NCBI RefSeq assembly: GCF_026343335.1
Contig: NZ_JAPELX010000001.1
Coordinates: 1,736,001 to 1,800,000 of the forward strand
Reading direction: 5' to 3'
Length of the DNA stretch: 64,000 bases
Source of the DNA: Streptomyces sp. NBC_00078
GTDB lineage: Bacteria; Actinomycetota; Actinomycetes; Streptomycetales; Streptomycetaceae
Within the stretch, counting starts at the first letter, position 1. Each line of letters starts with the position of its first letter. The position numbers and the translations under genes were made by a program. The notes beneath the pieces were generated by a model. The model was not told the origin of the DNA, did no database searches, and was given only the letters and a program-made list of their open reading frames with translations. Of this stretch, positions 60,781 to 64,000 are shown in pieces.

Positions 60781-61674
60781 GTGTCCGTTCTGGTTCTGAT
60801 TCTCGCCGTGAGCGCCGCCTGCTGCCTGGGCTTCGGCTTCGTGCTCCAGCAGAACGCGGCCCAGCGGGCACCCCTGAGCGACTTCCTCTCGCTGCGTCTG
60901 CTCTTCGACCTGATACAGGTGCCGCGCTGGCTGGGCGGCATCGGCCTGATGGTGGCCGGCATGGTCCTGGGCGCGATCGCGCTGGGCCAGGGCGAGATCT
61001 CCCTCGTCGAACCCCTGCTGGCCACGAACCTCCTCTTCGCCCTCGCCCTCTCCCGCAAGCAGACCAGGCAGCCGCTGGGCCGCCAGGGCTGGGGCGGACT
61101 CGCGCTGCTCGCGGGCGGCGTCACCGCCTTCATCGTCGCGGGCCGGCCGCACGGCGGCACCGCGGTCAGCGATCCCTTCCGGCACTGGCTGATCATCGGC
61201 GCAATGATCGGCCTGGCGCTGCTCCTGACCACCTACGCGAAGCGCTCCCGCCTCAGCTCCGGCCCGGTCCTCCTCTCCCTCGCCGCGGGCCTCCTCTACG
61301 GCGTCCAGGACGCCCTGACCCGGGTCAGCGGCCAGCGCTTCTCCGAGGGCGGCCTCACCGAGCTGGTCACGGGCTGGCAGCCGTACGGTGTCGCGGCCCT
61401 CGGCGTCACCGGCCTGATCCTGGTCCAGAGCGCCTTCGAGACCGCGCCCCTGCGCATGTCGCTGCCCGCCCTCACCGCGGCCCAGCCGCTCGCCGGCATC
61501 ATCTGCGGAGTGGGCTTCCTGGGCGACCGCCTGCGCACCGACACGGGAGCGCTCGCCTGGGAGGCGGCCGGTCTCGCGGCGATCGTCGGCGGCATCGTGC
61601 TGCTCGGCCTGCACCCGTGCATGCCGAGCGGCGCGGCGAAGCCCGAGCGGGTCCGGGACCTGCAGCCGAAGTGA
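60781..61674 (+). CDS. DMT-superfamily membrane protein (EamA-like)
   Basis: 297 residues with about 9-10 membrane helices. It opens VSVLVLILAVSAACCLGFGF VLQQNAAQRAP, then GIGLMVAGMVLGAIALGQGE and ISLVEPLLATNLLFALALSR, a pattern shared with the DMT/NIPA-like transporters. The C-terminus (LHPCMPSGAAKPERVRDLQP) is cytoplasmic. Substrate unknown, possibly magnesium or a metabolite. GTG 60781 is chosen because GAGGT lies about 7 bases upstream. Followed by the Nudix gene 23 bases later. Confidence 0.8.
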   Translation: MSVLVLILAVSAACCLGFGFVLQQNAAQRAPLSDFLSLRLLFDLIQVPRWLGGIGLMVAGMVLGAIALGQGEISLVEPLLATNLLFALALSRKQTRQPLGRQGWGGLALLAGGVTAFIVAGRPHGGTAVSDPFRHWLIIGAMIGLALLLTTYAKRSRLSSGPVLLSLAAGLLYGVQDALTRVSGQRFSEGGLTELVTGWQPYGVAALGVTGLILVQSAFETAPLRMSLPALTAAQPLAGIICGVGFLGDRLRTDTGALAWEAAGLAAIVGGIVLLGLHPCMPSGAAKPERVRDLQPK

Positions 61675-61697
61675 CGCCGTCCTGCTTGGATGGCCGT

Positions 61698-62231
61698 ATG
61701 ACGAGCCCCGCAGACGAGATCCTCGACATCGTCGACGAGAACGACCGGGTCATCGGCCGGTCCCCGCGCGGCGAGGCCTACGCCGAGGGGCTGCGCCACC
61801 GCTGCGTCTTCATCCAGGCCAGGGACGCGCAGGGCCGCCTCTTCGTCCACCGCCGCACCCCGACCAAGCTGGTCTTCCCCTCCCTCTACGACATGTTCGT
61901 CGGCGGAGTGGTCGGCGCGGGCGAGTCCTACGACGACGCGGCGCTGCGCGAGGCCGAGGAGGAGCTGGGTGTCTCTGGCCTCCCGGGCCCGCACTTCCTC
62001 TTCAAGTTCCTGTACGACGACGGCGCCGGCCGGACCTGGTGGTCGGCGGTGTACGAGGTCCGCTGCGATCTGCCGGTCGACCCGCAGGCCGAGGAGGTGG
62101 CCTGGCACGCGTTCCTGCCGGAGGCGGAGGTGGAGCGGCGTCTGGCGGAGTGGGAGTGGGTGCCGGACGGGCTGGCGGCGTACGAGCGCCTGAAGGCCTA
62201 CCGAGGCGCATCCGGCCCGTCCGGCGTCTGA
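61698..62231 (+). CDS. Nudix hydrolase
   Basis: 177 residues. The Nudix box is complete: GAGESYDDAALREAEEELGV, with the metal-binding REAEEE. It opens EILDIVDENDRVIGRSPRGE, then HRCVFIQARDAQGRLFVHRR and TKLVFPSLYDMFVGGVVGAG, as in the YfcD/IPP-isomerase-like branch. The substrate is unknown. No ribosome site precedes ATG 61698, so translation may be leaderless or coupled to the preceding DMT gene. Confidence 0.9.
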   Translation: MTSPADEILDIVDENDRVIGRSPRGEAYAEGLRHRCVFIQARDAQGRLFVHRRTPTKLVFPSLYDMFVGGVVGAGESYDDAALREAEEELGVSGLPGPHFLFKFLYDDGAGRTWWSAVYEVRCDLPVDPQAEEVAWHAFLPEAEVERRLAEWEWVPDGLAAYERLKAYRGASGPSGV

Positions 62232-62267
62232 GGCCGAGGCCCATTCCGGGCCGATAAAGTTCTGAAC

Positions 62268-62660
62268 GTGATCGACCTTGCACGAAACATCCGGCTCTGG
62301 TTCGCCCCCGAACAGGTCCGGCAGGACGGCCGCACTCCCGATTACCGCTTCTCGCTGGCGAACGAGCGCACCTTCCTGGCCTGGCTGCGCACCGCGCTCG
62401 CCCTGATCGGCGGCGGCTTCGCGGTGGACCAGTTCCTGCCGGACCTGCGCTGGGCCTGGCGCGTCGGACTCGCGCTCGCGCTGCTCGGAGCGGGCGCGCT
62501 GTGCTCCCTGCGTGCCGTCAATCACTGGATGCGCTGCGAGCGTGCCATGCGCCGCGGCGAGGATCTGCCGGTCTCACGGTTCCCGGCGGTGCTGAGTGTG
62601 GTCGTCGCCGTGGTGGCCGTGGCGATGGTCTTCGTCGTGCTCGTCGGGTGGGAGGGATGA
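62268..62660 (+). CDS. DUF202 (YidH-like) membrane protein
   Basis: 130 residues with three membrane helices. The DUF202 signature DYRFSLANERTFLAWLRTAL lies before the first helix, then GGGFAVDQFLP, LALALLGAGALCSLRAVNHW and AVLSVVVAVVAVAMVFVVLV. Function unknown. GTG 62268 follows GATAAAGTTC at -10 distance, pointing to a leaderless transcript. ATGA overlap with the next gene, a second DUF202 protein. Confidence 0.88.
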   Translation: MIDLARNIRLWFAPEQVRQDGRTPDYRFSLANERTFLAWLRTALALIGGGFAVDQFLPDLRWAWRVGLALALLGAGALCSLRAVNHWMRCERAMRRGEDLPVSRFPAVLSVVVAVVAVAMVFVVLVGWEG

Positions 62661-62980
62661 CCGCCGACGCGGAGCCCGGGCGCGACCCCGGGCTGCAGCC
62701 GGAGCGGACCCGGCTGGCCTGGCGGCGTACGACACTGGCGAGCACCGTGGCGGCCGTTCTCGCCATGAGGACCGCCCTGCACGGCGATGCCTCCCCGCTC
62801 TCCGTCGTGGCCTGCGCCCTGTGCTGCGTCCTGTGGCTGGGCTTCCTCCTGATCGCCCACCGCCGCATCCGCACCCTGTCCTCGTCCGACAGCCCCCACG
62901 CCCTCACCCCCCGCCACGCCACCACAGCGGTCCTGTGCACGATCGCCGTCGCAGCATGCGGAGCGACCCTCATCCTCTGA
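62657..62980 (+). CDS. Second DUF202 membrane protein, 3' end duplicated downstream
   Basis: 107 residues. DUF202 motif QPERTRLAWRRTTLASTVAA, then helices VVACALCCVLWLGFLLIAHR and TTAVLCTIAVAACGATLIL at the C-terminus. ATG 62657 overlaps the previous stop (ATGA), and GGAGG precedes it, so the two DUF202 genes are translationally coupled and may form a hetero-oligomer. The last 70 bases of this gene recur, diverged, twice further downstream (see repeat 62911-63345). Confidence 0.85.
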   Translation: MTADAEPGRDPGLQPERTRLAWRRTTLASTVAAVLAMRTALHGDASPLSVVACALCCVLWLGFLLIAHRRIRTLSSSDSPHALTPRHATTAVLCTIAVAACGATLIL

Positions 62981-63345
62981 CCGGCAAGACCGCACCGCAC
63001 GGCACCGCACCGCGATTCCCACGGTCGGCACCGCGACCCGCACCCCGTGTGCGCACCACGATTCCCACGGCCGGCACCGCGGCCCGCACCCCGTGCTGCA
63101 TCCCTCGCTGGGCTCCCCGCCACGCCACCACAGCCGCCCTGCGCACGATCGCCGCCGCAGCGCGCGGAGCAACCCTCATCCTCTGACCGGCAAGACCACA
63201 CCCCACCGCACCGCACCGCACCGGCGATCCCCACGGCCGACGCCGCGACCCGCACCCCGTGCTGCACCCCTCGCTGGGCTCCCCGCCACGCCACCACAGC
63301 CGCCCTGCGCACGATCGCCGCCGCAGCGCGCGGAGCGGGCCTCGT
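62911..63345. repeat. Nested tandem duplications of the DUF202 gene end
   Basis: The block beginning CCGCCACGCCACCACAGC occurs at 62911, 63117 and 63283. The second and third copies share an identical 69-base stretch (63102-63170 and 63268-63336). A smaller unit beginning CGATTCCCACGG occurs at 63013 and 63059 (46-base period) and, changed, at 63225. Short CCGCA repeats fill the junctions. The copies translate as ATTAALRTIAAAARGATLIL, matching the end of the intact gene, but have no start, so they are non-coding debris. The third copy abuts the stop of the quinone oxidoreductase gene. Confidence 0.88.
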
Positions 63346-63348
63346 CGT

Positions 63349-64000
63349 CTATCCGGCCGGCTCCACCTCCCAGTCCACCGTCACGACGATCTTCCCCCGC
63401 GTCCGCCCCTCCTGGCTGCGGCGGTGTGCGTCCGCAGCCCGCTCCAGCGGGAACGTCTCCGAGACGTGCACAGACACGACGCCCTGTTCCACCAGTTCGG
63501 TCAGCCGCAGCAGGTCCTCGGCGTCCGGGCGCACCCAGCAGTACCGGCCGCCGTAGCCGATGACGTCGCCGTCGGCGATGGACGCCAGACGGCCCTGGGG
63601 GACCAGCAGGTCGGCCGAGGTCTTCAGGGCCTCGCCGCCGACGGTGTCGAACACGGCGTCCACTCCCTCGGGCGCCAGCGCGCGCATCCGCTCGGCCAGC
63701 CTCTCGCCGTACTCCACGGGCTCGCAGCCCAGCCCCCGGAGGAAGTCGTGGTTGCCCTCGCTCGCCGTGCCGATCACCCGGGCGCCCAGGTGCCGGGCCA
63801 GCTGGACGGCGACGGAGCCGACCCCGCCCGCGGCCGCGTGCACCAGGACCGTGTCACCGGGCCCCACCTGGAGCACCTTCACCAGCACCTGGTAGGCGGT
63901 GAGCCCCGCCAGCGGCAGCCCGGCCGCCTCCTCCCAGGTGAGGTTGCGCGGCTTGCGGGCGAGGGTGCGCACGGGGGCGGCGACGTACTCGGCGAAGGTG
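63349..64000 (-). CDS. Quinone oxidoreductase-like (zinc-free MDR) enzyme, 5'-truncated by window edge
   Basis: The C-terminal 216 residues are present; the start lies beyond 64000. The visible part begins TFAEYVAAPVRTLARKPRNL and contains AAGLPLAGLTAYQVLVKVLQ, the NADPH motif VLVHAAAGGVGSVAVQLARH, DAVFDTVGGEALKTSADLLV and the C-terminal HRRSQEGRTRGKIVVTVDWE, as in quinone reductase/MDR enzymes. No structural-zinc cysteines are seen in the visible part. Substrate unknown. The stop is only 4 bases from the duplicated DUF202 debris. Confidence 0.88.
   Translation of the reverse strand, partial: TFAEYVAAPVRTLARKPRNLTWEEAAGLPLAGLTAYQVLVKVLQVGPGDTVLVHAAAGGVGSVAVQLARHLGARVIGTASEGNHDFLRGLGCEPVEYGERLAERMRALAPEGVDAVFDTVGGEALKTSADLLVPQGRLASIADGDVIGYGGRYCWVRPDAEDLLRLTELVEQGVVSVHVSETFPLERAADAHRRSQEGRTRGKIVVTVDWEVEPAG

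Noticed and set aside
62980-63345. CRISPR array or minisatellite gene
   Set aside because: Repeat units are long, unequal and derived from the neighbouring gene end. There are no uniform spacers and no cas genes.

Overview
The window is a contiguous piece of a Streptomyces chromosome, or of a very close relative. The DNA is very GC-rich with third-position GC bias. It carries a 20S proteasome/Pup cluster, the glycerol operon with GylR, a mycothiol ligase (MshC), an F420-type LLM oxidoreductase and two chaplins, and many genes have GTG or leaderless starts. Nothing looks like phage, plasmid, IS or CRISPR. Most of the window is conserved chromosome; the accessory-looking parts are a two-gene Pls-like block beside a tRNA and a decayed protease gene.

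Layout. 0-1.3 kb: start of an MFS transporter gene divergent from a LacI regulator, with a paired TACGTA motif between them. 1.3-7.5 kb: pupylation/proteasome locus read leftward (arc, dop, pup, an endonuclease VII-like gene, prcB, prcA). 7.7-13.3 kb: ferredoxin, small exported protein, tRNA methyltransferase TrmI, site-2 protease with CBS domains, RecB-like Fe-S nuclease, NarL-type response regulator. 13.4-16.7 kb: two paralogous lipoprotein solute-binding proteins with no permease nearby. 17-21.5 kb: HAD phosphatase and MetH. 21.8-27 kb: gylR and the glycerol operon glpF-glpK-glpD, with matching operator-like repeats before gylR and glpF. 27.3-30 kb: FadR-type regulator, PAC2-family protein, and a frameshifted protease remnant. 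30-36.9 kb: mshC and its conserved companions (SCO1664 family, DUF3090, histidine phosphatase), CorA, a ferritin-like protein and an LLM oxidoreductase. 37-41.3 kb: aldo/keto reductase coupled to a RecD2-like protein that has lost its ATPase motifs, plus small conserved proteins. 41.4-44.4 kb: chaplins chpC and chpH, M20 peptidase, tRNA-Leu(GAG). 44.7-50 kb: a 1288-residue Pls/PosA-type synthetase (adenylation, carrier, three membrane-linked tandem domains) overlapping an M1 aminopeptidase gene. 50-55.3 kb: UPF0225 protein and a gluconate/idonate operon with its GntR regulator. 55.3-64 kb: secreted protein, a cytochrome b and molybdopterin oxidoreductase pair, APC permease, DMT transporter, Nudix hydrolase, two DUF202 proteins, a nested tandem duplication of the second DUF202 gene end, and the 3' part of a quinone oxidoreductase gene.

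Systems. Dop deamidates or removes Pup, whose C-terminus here is Gln; Arc unfolds pupylated proteins; PrcA/PrcB degrade them. The ligase PafA is not in the window. GlpF, GlpK and GlpD form a complete glycerol uptake-to-DHAP route under GylR. GntR, GntK and GntP with two dehydrogenases form a gluconate/idonate route. The most unusual unit is the Pls-like synthetase plus M1 peptidase pair, which by architecture resembles systems that make and trim isopeptide-linked cationic homopolymers such as epsilon-poly-lysine.
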